From: an uncultured Limosilactobacillus sp.
GTDB taxonomy: Bacteria; Bacillota; Bacilli; Lactobacillales; Lactobacillaceae
Length of the DNA stretch: 64,000 bases
Assembly (NCBI RefSeq): GCF_934202705.1
Contig: NZ_CAKPYE010000011.1
Span: forward strand, 1 to 64,000
Direction: 5' to 3'
Numbering within the stretch: position 1 is the first letter of the stretch; each line of letters begins with the position of its first letter. Made by a program: the position numbers and the translations under genes. The notes under the pieces are model-generated. The model saw nothing but the letters and a program-made list of their open reading frames with translations, was not told the origin of the DNA and did not search any database. Shown here piece after piece: positions 49,460 through 58,675 of the stretch.

Positions 49460-49482
49460 ATCCTCGTCATTATTGATGGGGA

Positions 49483-49517
49483 AAATGGGGACAGATTATC
49501 TTTGTCCTCATTTTTTT
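49483..49517 (+). terminator. FMN-riboswitch terminator
   Basis: AAATGGGGACA (49483-49493) pairs with TGTCCTCATTT (49503-49513) with one G-U, followed by seven T. Confidence 0.85.
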
Positions 49518-49563
49518 ATCACAATTACTCGAAGATGGCCTCAAATAATGGAGGTTGATTTTT

Positions 49564-50136
49564 ATGTACAAAACTTATTCACATACTAAACGATTCACGA
49601 TGACTGCCTGTTTGGCAGCAGTTGCTTTTTTGCTTATGTTTATTGAATTTCCGATTATTCCAGTAGTTTCCTATCTTAAATTAGACTTTTCTGACGTCCC
49701 GGTGTTATTAGGCACCTTTATTTATGGACCATGGACCGGAATCTTAATTGCATTATTAAAGTGCTTATTGCACGGTTTGACCCGAGGACTTTCCCCTGTT
49801 GAAATGCTCGGATTATTTGCTAACCTGTGTACCTCAGTTGCATTAATCATACCGTTTAATTATTTCTTTCATCGTGGAACGTGGTCTTTAGGAAAACGTT
49901 TGTTAATCGGGACAGTAATGTCAACAGCCGTAATGACAATAGTGATGACAGCATTTAACTATTATTTGTTGACACCAGCATATATGAAGATGTTTAATTG
50001 GCATCCATCGTTACCCATCGATAAAATGATGATAATCGGGGTGTTGCCATTTAACTTAATTAAAGGAATTGTGGTTGGATTAGTTTTTAGCATTATCTTG
50101 CGCCACATGCAGATATGGTTGAAATCTCAAATCTAA
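49564..50136 (+). CDS. ribU: Riboflavin ECF transporter substrate-binding subunit RibU
   Basis: S component of an energy-coupling-factor importer bringing in riboflavin; the shared EcfAAT module is encoded elsewhere. About six membrane segments; the conserved KLDFSDVPVLLGTFIYGP loop and the AFNYYLLTPAYMKMF stretch are typical. 190 aa. GGAGG lies nine bases before the ATG. The FMN riboswitch supports the substrate. No riboflavin-synthesis genes follow, so the cell may depend on uptake. Confidence 0.95.
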   Translation: MYKTYSHTKRFTMTACLAAVAFLLMFIEFPIIPVVSYLKLDFSDVPVLLGTFIYGPWTGILIALLKCLLHGLTRGLSPVEMLGLFANLCTSVALIIPFNYFFHRGTWSLGKRLLIGTVMSTAVMTIVMTAFNYYLLTPAYMKMFNWHPSLPIDKMMIIGVLPFNLIKGIVVGLVFSIILRHMQIWLKSQI

Positions 50137-50161
50137 CAGTAACAAAATGGATGATAGATGC

Positions 50162-50191
50162 GGAGGCCTAAATTGAATCGGCCTCCTTGTT
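50162..50191 (+). terminator. Terminator after ribU
   Basis: GGAGGCC (50162-50168) pairs with GGCCTCC (50180-50186), followed by TTGTTTT. Confidence 0.8.
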
Positions 50192-50212
50192 TTATGGAAA
50201 GATGGTGAGGAT

Positions 50213-51247
50213 GTGGATCGGTATTTATGGTTAATGTTAACTGGAGAGCCACGCCGATTTCGGGTAATTGAAAATATTATCCGCAATAAACGAACGCAGG
50301 CCAATTTATTTTGGGGTCTCAATTATCATCTTCTTAATTGGTTAGGTAGTGATTTACGCTTGACTTCGCAGGAATTCAATCAGTGGCTGGTTTATCAACA
50401 TCAACGAGGGTTGCTAAACATAGATAGTAATTTCGGGTGGTTGACTTCTCAAGGAGAAGAGTTGAAAAAAACGTTAGCGCAGACACTTTACCAGCCTCAC
50501 AATAGTCAGTGGTCATGGTTAATTAATTCTTATAAATTTGCCGATCGCTTCTTATTAGCTGTTCAAGCAGCCTCAGAACTGGTGCATCATCATCGCAATT
50601 ACGTACCACTTAATATTTCGGGGACGGAAATGATAATAGTGCGAAAGTGGTTAACTCATTTGACGAATCCAATGATGATTGAAACCGAATTGCAAGAATT
50701 GGGACAAAATTTGGCAAAGCAGGATAAACGGTTGGCAATTGGTTTTGCAAAACGACTACTTGGCTATCAAACGGTCGGTTGGACAACTATTCAAGCTCAA
50801 CAGGAACTGGATTTATCTGAAGAAGAAGTTAGAATTTTGAATTGGGATATCTGGTTAGGGGTGGCTAGTCAATTAAAGATGCAACCACAAACTAACTTAG
50901 GACGCTTAATGGAAGACCTAATTGCTAAGGCCCCAATCAGTAATAGTGCTTTTCAAACATTGGAAGACTTTCGTCAAGGGCAGACGATGGAACAAATTGC
51001 CCACCAACGACAACTAAAAATTAGTACGGTTCGTGAACATTTACTAGAGGCGGCGATTATCGTTCCACGGATGCTTGACTGGCAACGACTTTTACCAATT
51101 AAGCAGGAACAACAAATTCGTCATCACTATCATGGTCCGGTTGCTACCTGGCGGTTTAAACGAACTGGATCCGACCCCGCGACAGACTTTTTTACTTTTC
51201 GTTTATGTCAAATTAAGGAGTTTCAAGAAAACGATGGGGCAATTTGA
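50213..51247 (+). CDS. YpbB-like helix-turn-helix protein upstream of recQ
   Basis: Similar in organisation to B. subtilis YpbB, encoded next to recQ. Mostly helical, with a C-terminal HTH of the helicase-associated type (TLEEFRQGQTMEQIA-like: TLEDFRQGQTMEQIAHQRQLK, then STVREHLLEAAI). 344 aa from a GTG at 50213; GAGG is only two bases upstream, so a slightly later start is possible. It overlaps recQ by 14 bases; a helicase accessory role is inferred, not shown. Confidence 0.75.
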   Translation: MDRYLWLMLTGEPRRFRVIENIIRNKRTQANLFWGLNYHLLNWLGSDLRLTSQEFNQWLVYQHQRGLLNIDSNFGWLTSQGEELKKTLAQTLYQPHNSQWSWLINSYKFADRFLLAVQAASELVHHHRNYVPLNISGTEMIIVRKWLTHLTNPMMIETELQELGQNLAKQDKRLAIGFAKRLLGYQTVGWTTIQAQQELDLSEEEVRILNWDIWLGVASQLKMQPQTNLGRLMEDLIAKAPISNSAFQTLEDFRQGQTMEQIAHQRQLKISTVREHLLEAAIIVPRMLDWQRLLPIKQEQQIRHHYHGPVATWRFKRTGSDPATDFFTFRLCQIKEFQENDGAI

Positions 51248-52676
51248 GTCAACTTTACATAACATCTTACAATCAAAGTATCATTTTAAAGCTTTCCGTT
51301 CCGGTCAGGAAGAAACTTTAGTTAGTACACTAAAAGGCATTCCAACCTTATCAATCTTACCAACAGGAGCAGGGAAAAGTTTGCTTTATCAACTACCAGC
51401 CTACCTAACGAAGGGATTAATTCTCGTAATTTCACCATTGATTTCTTTAATGCAGGATCAGGTGGACAGGATTCGTCAACATGGTGATTTTAAAGTTGCA
51501 ATGCTGAATTCTCGATTAGATTATCGAGAACAGCGAACCATTTTAAGATCATTATCTAATTATCGATTTCTGTTCACTTCTCCTGAAACCTTGGTTAAAC
51601 CGAGGGTTCTTCAGAAGTTAAAACAGGTTTCGCTAAGTATGTTAGTGATCGACGAAGCTCATTGTATTTCCCAATGGGGGCCGAATTTTCGTCCTGAATA
51701 TTTGATGTTAAAGGATGTGATTGTAAAACTTCAACCGCAACGGTTATTACTATTGACGGCTACCGCACCACAGAATGTTGCTCAAGATATTATTCAAAAA
51801 CTTGGCTTTCATCAGCATCAGGTGAATGTGATTCGTCGTTCGGTGGATCGACCTAATATTTTTTTAGCAGTTAAGAGTTTGCAAAATGAGCAGGAAAAGC
51901 AAAGGTATTTAATTCAAATTATTCGTCAATTGGGTAATAGTGGTGTTATCTACTTTTCCAGCAAAAAAATCGCTAACCAGGTTAGCAAGATGGTTAATCA
52001 GAAGTGTGGATTGCGAGTTGGCGTCTATCATGCAGGGTTGGATAATGTTGAACGTTTTCAAATTCAGCAACAGTTCATGAACAACCAATTGGATCTAATT
52101 TGTGCAACCAGTGCATTTGGAATGGGAATCAATAAGAACGATTTACGTTATGTCATTCATTATCACCTGGCGGGTAGTTTAGAAAGTTATGTTCAAGAAT
52201 TTGGCCGAGCCGGTCGCGATGGTAAGCCTGCATTAGCGCTTTTATTATATTGTCCTGGAGATGAACAATTGCAGCGGCTTTTGAGCCAAGTTGAATTACC
52301 ATCAGCACATGTTTTGCAGAATTTTTGCGATCAAAAACAATCATCCACAATTCTTGCAGATCAGCAGGAATTATTGTCCTTCTATTTTAGCCATCACTAT
52401 TCAATTGAACAAATTCAAAAAATTATTAATGAACAAAACCGATTGAACCGTCAACGATTGCAAATCATGATGAAATATATTAATAGTAGTCAATGCTTAC
52501 GGAGGATAATCAGTGAATATTTTGGCGAAAACGATGAATTTAACAATCATATGTGTTGTTCTAATGATGATCCTCACTGGAAAGTTGAAGATTTGCATCT
52601 GCCATCAGTACGGTTAAATAACAACGGCCAAGGAGATCAAGATTGGCGTCAGGCAATTCATCAACTATTTCACTGA
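51234..52676 (+). CDS. recQ: ATP-dependent DNA helicase RecQ
   Basis: 3'-5' DNA helicase acting in recombination and fork repair. Walker A PTGAGKSL, DEAH box VIDEAHCISQWG and motif VI QEFGRAGRDGKPA are present; a Cys cluster (SQC...HMCCSND) stands where the RecQ zinc site is. At 480 aa it ends after the zinc/wHTH region and lacks an HRDC domain. The frame is open upstream in ypbB, but MGQFESTLHNIL at 51234 starts the conserved part. AAGGAG is 13 bases upstream, rather far. Confidence 0.93.
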   Translation: MGQFESTLHNILQSKYHFKAFRSGQEETLVSTLKGIPTLSILPTGAGKSLLYQLPAYLTKGLILVISPLISLMQDQVDRIRQHGDFKVAMLNSRLDYREQRTILRSLSNYRFLFTSPETLVKPRVLQKLKQVSLSMLVIDEAHCISQWGPNFRPEYLMLKDVIVKLQPQRLLLLTATAPQNVAQDIIQKLGFHQHQVNVIRRSVDRPNIFLAVKSLQNEQEKQRYLIQIIRQLGNSGVIYFSSKKIANQVSKMVNQKCGLRVGVYHAGLDNVERFQIQQQFMNNQLDLICATSAFGMGINKNDLRYVIHYHLAGSLESYVQEFGRAGRDGKPALALLLYCPGDEQLQRLLSQVELPSAHVLQNFCDQKQSSTILADQQELLSFYFSHHYSIEQIQKIINEQNRLNRQRLQIMMKYINSSQCLRRIISEYFGENDEFNNHMCCSNDDPHWKVEDLHLPSVRLNNNGQGDQDWRQAIHQLFH

Positions 52677-52684
52677 CCAATTTG

Positions 52685-52714
52685 TAGACATTGAATATGA
52701 AAATGCGCTACAAT
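52685..52714 (+). promoter_or_regulatory. Predicted promoter of the LysM-cmk unit
   Basis: -35 TAGACA (52685-52690), 18-base spacer, -10 TACAAT (52709-52714). Confidence 0.45.
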
Positions 52715-52745
52715 TTTAAATATGTAATCTAAGGAGGGTCTGTCC

Positions 52746-53303
52746 ATGAGTGAAAGACGTGAAGACCAACGGCCAGAAAATGAAAAGTTATGGGATAAAA
52801 CCTTTGATGATAATGAAGAGACAGATTCGAAGGGGAATCTTTCCCGTGTAAAACGTCGTAAAAAGGATTCACAAAATTCGCGAATTACAACAATTCTAAT
52901 TGTATTAATCATTATTTTAGCTGCGGCCCCACTATTCTTTTGGGTTCGTCATGAACAATCTTTTGATCATCCGGTTCGTGAAGAACGAGTTGCACAGGGA
53001 CACACTAAAAAAACAGCGAGTAAAAAGAAGAATGTTGCACGTAGCAGCCATTCCAAACCAGCGAGACACAAATCAGTTTCTACCAGTAGCGTCAGTGTAG
53101 ATGATCAATCATCTGCTCAAAGTACTAGCGTTGAGAGCAGTTCAACAAATAGTACTGATAGCAAGTACGCAACAGTTCAGGCTGGCCAAGGTATTTATCG
53201 AGTTGCTGCTAATAATGGATTAACGGTTAGTGAACTGGCACGGTTAAATAACATTTCACCAAGTTCTGCTTTACAACCAGGACAACGTCTGCGAGTGAAA
53301 TAA
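52746..53303 (+). CDS. Membrane-anchored LysM-domain protein
   Basis: A peptidoglycan-binding protein: a charged cytoplasmic N-terminus (about 1-45), one membrane segment (ITTILIVLIIILAAAPLFFWV, in two parts about 46-66), a basic then Ser/Thr-rich linker, and a C-terminal LysM (about 141-185, GIYRVAANNGLTVSELARLN). 185 aa. No catalytic domain, so probably structural or divisome-related. AGGAGGG precedes the ATG. cmk follows after 20 bases. Confidence 0.88.
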   Translation: MSERREDQRPENEKLWDKTFDDNEETDSKGNLSRVKRRKKDSQNSRITTILIVLIIILAAAPLFFWVRHEQSFDHPVREERVAQGHTKKTASKKKNVARSSHSKPARHKSVSTSSVSVDDQSSAQSTSVESSSTNSTDSKYATVQAGQGIYRVAANNGLTVSELARLNNISPSSALQPGQRLRVK

Positions 53304-53323
53304 CGAAAAGGAGCAAGAAATTT

Positions 53324-54004
53324 ATGTCAAAGGAACTTCAAGTTGCAATTGATGGTCCAGCTTCTGCAGGAAAAAGTACAGTTGCAAAGCTGGTGGCAAA
53401 ACGTTTTGGCTATATCTATTGTGATACAGGGGCAATGTATCGGTCAGTAACATTGGCTGCTCTCAAGCGGAATGTTTCAATCACGGATTCAAAAAACATT
53501 ATTAAATTAGCCCAACAAATTAATATTACATTTCAACCAGGAGAAGAAACACAACGCGTCTTTATTGATGACCAGGAAGTCACAACTGAAATTCGTTCAA
53601 ATGAGGTTGCTAAAAATGTTTCTGCCGTCGCCGCAATCCCAGATGTTCGAACAGAAATGGTAAAAGAACAGCGAAAAATTGCCGAACGTGGCGGTATTGT
53701 AATGGACGGTCGAGATATCGGAACGACCGTTTTACCGAATGCGCCTGTTAAGATTTTCTTAGTGGCAAGTGCTCATGAGCGGGCACGACGGAGATTTGAA
53801 GAAAATAAAGCAAAGGGGATTGCCACCAGTACTCTTGAAGAACTCCAAAGAGCAATTGAGTTACGTGATCAGAAAGATTCAACAAGAACGGTTTCTCCAC
53901 TGACAAAAGCAACGGATGCAATTGAAATTGACAGTACACGATTAACGATTAATCAAGTAGTGGACCAAATTTCAGAAATAATTGAAAAAAAGCGTAACAA
54001 TTAA
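53324..54004 (+). CDS. cmk: Cytidylate kinase
   Basis: Phosphorylates CMP/dCMP to the diphosphates. P-loop IDGPASAGKSTVAK, CDTGAMYRSVTLAAL and VMDGRDIGTTVLP are the family motifs. 226 aa. AAGGAG precedes the ATG. Its place before rpsA is conserved across Firmicutes. Confidence 0.96.
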   Translation: MSKELQVAIDGPASAGKSTVAKLVAKRFGYIYCDTGAMYRSVTLAALKRNVSITDSKNIIKLAQQINITFQPGEETQRVFIDDQEVTTEIRSNEVAKNVSAVAAIPDVRTEMVKEQRKIAERGGIVMDGRDIGTTVLPNAPVKIFLVASAHERARRRFEENKAKGIATSTLEELQRAIELRDQKDSTRTVSPLTKATDAIEIDSTRLTINQVVDQISEIIEKKRNN

Positions 54005-54081
54005 AGTTAATGCTGGTAAAATCATTTGAAATCTAGTAGAATAGTAGCCAGAGTTGATTGTTGCAAGGAGGATTTTTTTAG

Positions 54082-55311
54082 ATGGCTGAAAATGAAAACA
54101 ATAACGCTATGTTAGAAGCGCTCGACAGCATCAAACAAGTTAACGTTGGTGATGTTGTTAAGGGTAAAGTACTGCAAATCGATGACGATCGTCAAGCAAT
54201 CGTTGGCATTGAAGACGCTGGTGTAGAAGGTGTGGTTCCAGCAAACCAACTTACTACAAAGCCAGTTGAAGACATCAATGATGTTGTTAAGGTTGGAGAT
54301 GTCCTTGATTTAGTAGTTATTTCAAAGATCGGATCTGACAAGGAAAATGGCAGTTACTTACTTTCACATCGGCGTTTAGAAGCCATGAAGGTATGGGACG
54401 ACATTCAAAAGAAATTTGATGCTGGAGAAACTATTACTGCCAAGGTTACCCAATCTGTAAAGGGTGGTTTAGTAGTAGATGCTGGTGTTCGTGGATTTGT
54501 CCCAGCTTCAATGATTACTGATCATTATGTTGAAGACTTGAACCAATTTAAGGGTCAAGAACTTGAATTTAAGATTATTGAAATTGAACCAAGTGAAAAC
54601 CGTTTAATCCTTTCACATAAGGAAATTGTAAAGAAGCAACATGAAGAAGCTGCCAAGAAGATCTTCTCTGAATTGGCTGCTGGTGATGTTGTGGAAGGTA
54701 AAGTTGCTCGGATGACGAACTTCGGTGCCTTTATTGACCTTGGTGGTGTTGACGGATTGGTTCACGTATCTGAAATTTCATATGATCACGTTGACAAGCC
54801 TTCTGATGTCTTAGAAGTTGGCCAAGATGTCAAGGTTAAGGTATTGAACGTTGATCCTGAACGTGAACGGATTTCACTTTCAATCAAGCAAACCTTACCT
54901 GGACCATGGGATGATATTGAAGAAAAGGCTGCTGTTGATACCGTCTTAACTGGGACGGTTAAGCGTTTGACTAGCTTTGGTGCCTTTGTGGAAGTCTTCC
55001 CAGGTGTAGAAGGGTTAGTTCACATTTCACAAATTTCACACAAGCATATTGCTACGCCAGCTGATGTTTTGAAGCCTGGTCAAGAGGTTAAGGTTAAGGT
55101 CATTAACGTTGATCCTGAACGTCAACGTTTAGGCCTTTCAATTAAAGCATTAGAAGAAAAGCCTGCTGATAGTGATGATGATCACAAGCGTAATAAACGT
55201 AATAATCGTCGTCCACGTCGGAATAACTTCGCGGCGGATGCCCCTGAAGAAGAAAATGGCTTTACACTTGGTGATTTAATCGGTGATGAACTGAAGAACG
55301 CTGGTAAATAA
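54082..55311 (+). CDS. rpsA: S1-domain ribosomal protein (RpsA-like)
   Basis: A four-S1-domain protein (about residues 17-88, 105-170, 190-260, 277-346), helping mRNA binding at the ribosome; the Firmicutes form is shorter than six-domain E. coli S1. The repeats FGAFIDLGGVDGLVHVSEIS and FGAFVEVFPGVEGLVHISQI are typical. 409 aa, with an Arg/Asn-rich segment (KRNKRNNRRPRRNN) near the end. GGAGG precedes the ATG. Confidence 0.94.
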   Translation: MAENENNNAMLEALDSIKQVNVGDVVKGKVLQIDDDRQAIVGIEDAGVEGVVPANQLTTKPVEDINDVVKVGDVLDLVVISKIGSDKENGSYLLSHRRLEAMKVWDDIQKKFDAGETITAKVTQSVKGGLVVDAGVRGFVPASMITDHYVEDLNQFKGQELEFKIIEIEPSENRLILSHKEIVKKQHEEAAKKIFSELAAGDVVEGKVARMTNFGAFIDLGGVDGLVHVSEISYDHVDKPSDVLEVGQDVKVKVLNVDPERERISLSIKQTLPGPWDDIEEKAAVDTVLTGTVKRLTSFGAFVEVFPGVEGLVHISQISHKHIATPADVLKPGQEVKVKVINVDPERQRLGLSIKALEEKPADSDDDHKRNKRNNRRPRRNNFAADAPEEENGFTLGDLIGDELKNAGK

Positions 55312-55328
55312 GCTTTTCATTTAAGATT

Positions 55329-55371
55329 AATAAGGCTGAGAAGAGTTAGTTCTTCGCAGTCTTATTTTTTT
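55329..55371 (+). terminator. Terminator after rpsA
   Basis: AATAAGGCTGAGAAGA pairs with TCTTCGCAGTCTTATT with minor mismatches, then seven T. Confidence 0.85.
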
Positions 55372-55395
55372 CAATTTAGTAAAGGAGGGATTAAA

Positions 55396-56706
55396 TTGGC
55401 AAACCCCATTGTTGCAATTGTTGGTCGACCAAACGTTGGTAAGTCAACTTTATTTAACCGCATTGCTGGTGAACGGATTTCAATCGTTGAAGACACTCCT
55501 GGAGTAACACGTGATCGTATTTATACACATGCTGAATGGTTAGGGAAAAATTTTAATTTAATTGACACAGGCGGAATCGATATGTCTGATCAGCCACTAA
55601 CTACCCAGATTCGTGAGCAAGCTGAAGTAGCGATTGATGAGGCTGACGTAATTGTTTTAGTAGTTGATGTTCAAAATGGGATTACTGATGCTGATGAAAA
55701 AGTCGCTCAATTATTGTACCGGTCAAACAAGCCAGTTGTATTAGCAGTGAACAAAGTTGATAACCCGGAGCGACGCAGTGACATTTATGATTTTTATTCA
55801 CTAGGTCTTGGCGAACCTTATCCAGTTTCCAGTGTACATGGAGTTGGACTGGGTGACTTATTAGATGCAGTGATTAAAAACTTCCCAGAAACTGCTGATA
55901 ATCAAAAAGATGATAGTATTCGCTTTAGCTTGATTGGTCGACCTAATGTGGGTAAATCATCATTGGTAAATGCAATTCTAGGGCAACAACGGGTAATTGT
56001 GTCTGATATAGCGGGGACAACGCGAGATGCAATTAATACTCAATTCATGGCTGATCAGCGTAAATTTACCATGGTAGATACTGCTGGAATCAAAAAAAGG
56101 GGTAAGCTGTATGAAAATACGGAACGTTATGCCTTGATGCGGTCAATGAAAGCCATTGACGACAGTGATGTCGTGTTAGTAGTTTTGAATGCTGATGAGG
56201 GGATCCGTGACCTAGATAAGCACATTGCTGGTTATGCTCATGAAGCTGGTAAGGCGATTATTATTGTGGTTAATAAGTGGGACTTAATCAAAAACCGTGA
56301 TCATCGCACCATGACTGATTTTACAACCTTAATTCGCAATGAATTCCAATATCTAAGTTATGCACCAATTATTTTTGTATCAGCAATTACCAAACAACGG
56401 TTAGTTAAAATTCCTAAACTGATCGAAGAGGTTTATGATCATGCTCACCGGCGGATTAAGTCATCCACTTTAAATGATGTTTTGATGGATGCAATTGCCG
56501 CTAATCCAACGCCAAGTACTAATGGAAAGCGGCTACGTGTCTACTATGGCACTCAGGTAGCAATTGAACCGCCGACGTTTGTAATTTTTGTGAATGACCC
56601 TGATTTGATGCATTTTTCATATGAACGGTATTTAGAAAACCGAATTCGCGAAGCGTTTGATTTTTCCGGAACGCCGATTCACCTAATTAAACGTGCACGG
56701 AAGTGA
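55396..56706 (+). CDS. der: GTPase Der (EngA)
   Basis: Double GTPase for 50S ribosome assembly. Two G domains: GRPNVGKSTLFN / DTGGID / NKVD and GRPNVGKSSLVN / DTAGIKKRG / NKWD, then a C-terminal KH-like domain. 436 aa. TTG start at 55396, six to seven bases after AGGAGGG. It precedes hup, as usual. Confidence 0.96.
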   Translation: MANPIVAIVGRPNVGKSTLFNRIAGERISIVEDTPGVTRDRIYTHAEWLGKNFNLIDTGGIDMSDQPLTTQIREQAEVAIDEADVIVLVVDVQNGITDADEKVAQLLYRSNKPVVLAVNKVDNPERRSDIYDFYSLGLGEPYPVSSVHGVGLGDLLDAVIKNFPETADNQKDDSIRFSLIGRPNVGKSSLVNAILGQQRVIVSDIAGTTRDAINTQFMADQRKFTMVDTAGIKKRGKLYENTERYALMRSMKAIDDSDVVLVVLNADEGIRDLDKHIAGYAHEAGKAIIIVVNKWDLIKNRDHRTMTDFTTLIRNEFQYLSYAPIIFVSAITKQRLVKIPKLIEEVYDHAHRRIKSSTLNDVLMDAIAANPTPSTNGKRLRVYYGTQVAIEPPTFVIFVNDPDLMHFSYERYLENRIREAFDFSGTPIHLIKRARK

Positions 56707-56877
56707 ATGTTGAAATAAAATCACTGAATTTATTAAATAATCGCAACATAATCGGAAATTATCGTCCAAACGCCTTGCCAACGCGGTTTCTCTATGCTAA
56801 TCTTAATTTTGAAATGATACGTTGTTGCGTTATTATTTCGTTAATTTTGGACCACTCAAAATTAACAACGCTTAGCG

Positions 56878-56886
56878 TGATAGAAT
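56878..56886 (+). promoter_or_regulatory. Extended -10 of the hup promoter
   Basis: TGATAGAAT with TAGAAT at 56881-56886, about 29 bases before the hup ATG. A small dyad ACGC-TTA-GCGT at 56868-56878 adjoins it. Confidence 0.4.
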
Positions 56887-56914
56887 GTCTCGCTAATGTG
56901 GGAGGTGAAAGTAA

Positions 56915-57190
56915 ATGGCAAACAAGGCTGAATTAGTAAGCAATGTTGCTAGTGCAACTGGCTTAACCAAGAAGGACGCTACTGCTGCTGTTGATGCAGT
57001 ATTTAGCTCAATCCAAGCATCTTTAGCTAAAGGTGAAAAGGTTCAATTGATTGGTTTTGGTAACTTTGAAGTACGTCAACGTGCTGCCCGGAAGGGTCGT
57101 AACCCTCAAACTGGTCAAGAAATCCAAATTCCTGCAAGCAAAGTACCTGCATTCAAACCAGGGAAGGCTTTAAAGGACGCTGTTAAGTAA
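56915..57190 (+). CDS. hup: DNA-binding protein HU
   Basis: Nucleoid-associated histone-like dimer that bends DNA. The full 91-residue pattern is visible: MANKAELVSNVASATGLTKK, FGNFEVRQRAARKGRNPQTG (the DNA-binding arm) and the C-terminal FKPGKALKDAV. GGGAGG precedes the ATG. It has its own leader of over 200 bases after der, and its own terminator. Confidence 0.97.
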   Translation: MANKAELVSNVASATGLTKKDATAAVDAVFSSIQASLAKGEKVQLIGFGNFEVRQRAARKGRNPQTGQEIQIPASKVPAFKPGKALKDAVK

Positions 57191-57212
57191 TTAATAATTA
57201 CCTTAATAACGC

Positions 57213-57246
57213 AAAAAAGGGCTTGAGTTATACTCAGCCTTTTTTT
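57213..57246 (+). terminator. Terminator after hup
   Basis: AAAAAAGGGCTTGAGT pairs with ACTCAGCCTTTTTT around a short loop. Confidence 0.85.
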
Positions 57247-57291
57247 ATTTCTTTAAATTAATAACGCAACATTTATTGGAGGAGGAAACCA

Positions 57292-58554
57292 ATGAGCTAT
57301 TCAGAAAAAATGCTGGATCAATTAAATAGTGGTCAGCTGACAGACGCTAAAAAATCGTTTGCTTGGGCACTACGTAAAGATGATGATGACACCCTTTTTA
57401 ATTTAGCAGAGCAGCTGTATAGTTTAGGATTTTTACACCAAGCACAACGAATTTACCTTAAGTTACTCGATAAATATCCGAACGAGGATGAAATTCGGGC
57501 TTCTTTGGCTGAAATTGCAATTGATGGAGGACATAATGACGAAGCGTTAACGTATTTGTCACAAATTAAGCCACATTCACCAGCATACTTACAATCACTG
57601 CTAGTTGCAGCTGATCTCTACCAAACGGAAGAACAGTTTGAGGTGACTGAAGAAAAACTCCGGGAAGCATTTGAGTTAGCCCCACAGGAACCAGCAGTCT
57701 TATTTGCCTTGAGTGAGTTTTATTATCTGGTAGGTCGATATGATCAGGCAATCCCTTTGTATTTGTCATTAATTCGTCAGGGGTATTTAGAGTTTGCTAA
57801 GGTGGACATCGCTGGTCGTCTGGGGATGTCTTATGCTCAAAGTGGTAAATTTGAGCAAGCCTTAGGTTACCTTAAACAAGTTGCTCCAAAGTATCAAACT
57901 GCTGACATTCGTTTTCAGACTGGAATGACCCAATTAAATTTGGGAAAGGTCAAAGAGTCCATTAATACTCTTGAAGAACTAATTGACTACGATGATCAAT
58001 ATGCATCTGCTTATCCAGCACTGGCGAACGCTTACCTAAAGGAAAATCAATATCAAAAAGCGTTAACAGCTGCTCAAGAAGGACTAGGAGTTGACCAATA
58101 TAATGAACAGCTATACGCGCTAGCTGCTAAAATTGCTAGTCATCTAGGCAACTATCAACTAATGGGTAAATATTTAACAAGCGCACATCAGTTAGCCCCA
58201 GATAATCTGACAGTTGCTTTACAGTACAGTAATTATTTGTTACAGCAGCACCAATACCAAGATAATGTTGATTTATTAAAGCCATTTGAAGAAGAACATG
58301 AGGTTGATCCACAGATTGAATGGAATCTTGCTCAATCGTATTTAGCATTGGAACAATTCGATTTAGCTGGGCATGCCTTTGAAACAGCCTTACCGGCTTA
58401 TCAGGACAATCCAACTTTCTTGCGACAGTTAATTGACTTCTATCAACAGACGGGGAAGCGTGAACAATTAATTGATGAATTAGAACGGTATGTAGAATTA
58501 GTACCAACGGACTCTGAAATGCAAGATCTGCTTGACTCATATCGTGATTACTAA
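57292..58554 (+). CDS. Tetratricopeptide-repeat protein (YpiA-like)
   Basis: A 420-aa all-helical protein of tandem TPR units from about residue 15 to the end, for example LGFLHQAQRIYLKLLDKYP, VGRYDQAIPLYLSLIRQGY and LEQFDLAGHAFETALPAY. TPRs mediate protein contacts; the partner is unknown. Its position after hup matches the TPR gene found there in many lactobacilli. GGAGGAGG precedes the ATG. Confidence 0.9.
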   Translation: MSYSEKMLDQLNSGQLTDAKKSFAWALRKDDDDTLFNLAEQLYSLGFLHQAQRIYLKLLDKYPNEDEIRASLAEIAIDGGHNDEALTYLSQIKPHSPAYLQSLLVAADLYQTEEQFEVTEEKLREAFELAPQEPAVLFALSEFYYLVGRYDQAIPLYLSLIRQGYLEFAKVDIAGRLGMSYAQSGKFEQALGYLKQVAPKYQTADIRFQTGMTQLNLGKVKESINTLEELIDYDDQYASAYPALANAYLKENQYQKALTAAQEGLGVDQYNEQLYALAAKIASHLGNYQLMGKYLTSAHQLAPDNLTVALQYSNYLLQQHQYQDNVDLLKPFEEEHEVDPQIEWNLAQSYLALEQFDLAGHAFETALPAYQDNPTFLRQLIDFYQQTGKREQLIDELERYVELVPTDSEMQDLLDSYRDY

Positions 58555-58558
58555 ACTA

Positions 58559-58593
58559 AACCTAACGAGCAATCGTTCTCGTTAGGTTTTTTT
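58559..58593 (+). terminator. Terminator after the TPR gene
   Basis: AACCTAACGAG (58559-58569) pairs with CTCGTTAGGTT (58578-58588), then a T-run. Confidence 0.9.
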
Positions 58594-58675
58594 GTAGGTC
58601 AGTTTATAAAAAGTAACCGATGTAAAGTAAAATTTGTTAAAATTAGTTCGTAATCCAAAAATGAAGAGTGATAAA

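Noticed and set aside
51075..51233. Extended start for recQ within ypbB
   Set aside because: Residues before MGQFESTL do not resemble RecQ and the bases code for ypbB in another frame.
56703..56936. A 77-codon plus-strand frame between der and hup
   Set aside because: It overlaps the der stop and the hup start, has no ribosome site and its composition looks non-coding; the interval is better read as the hup leader and promoter.
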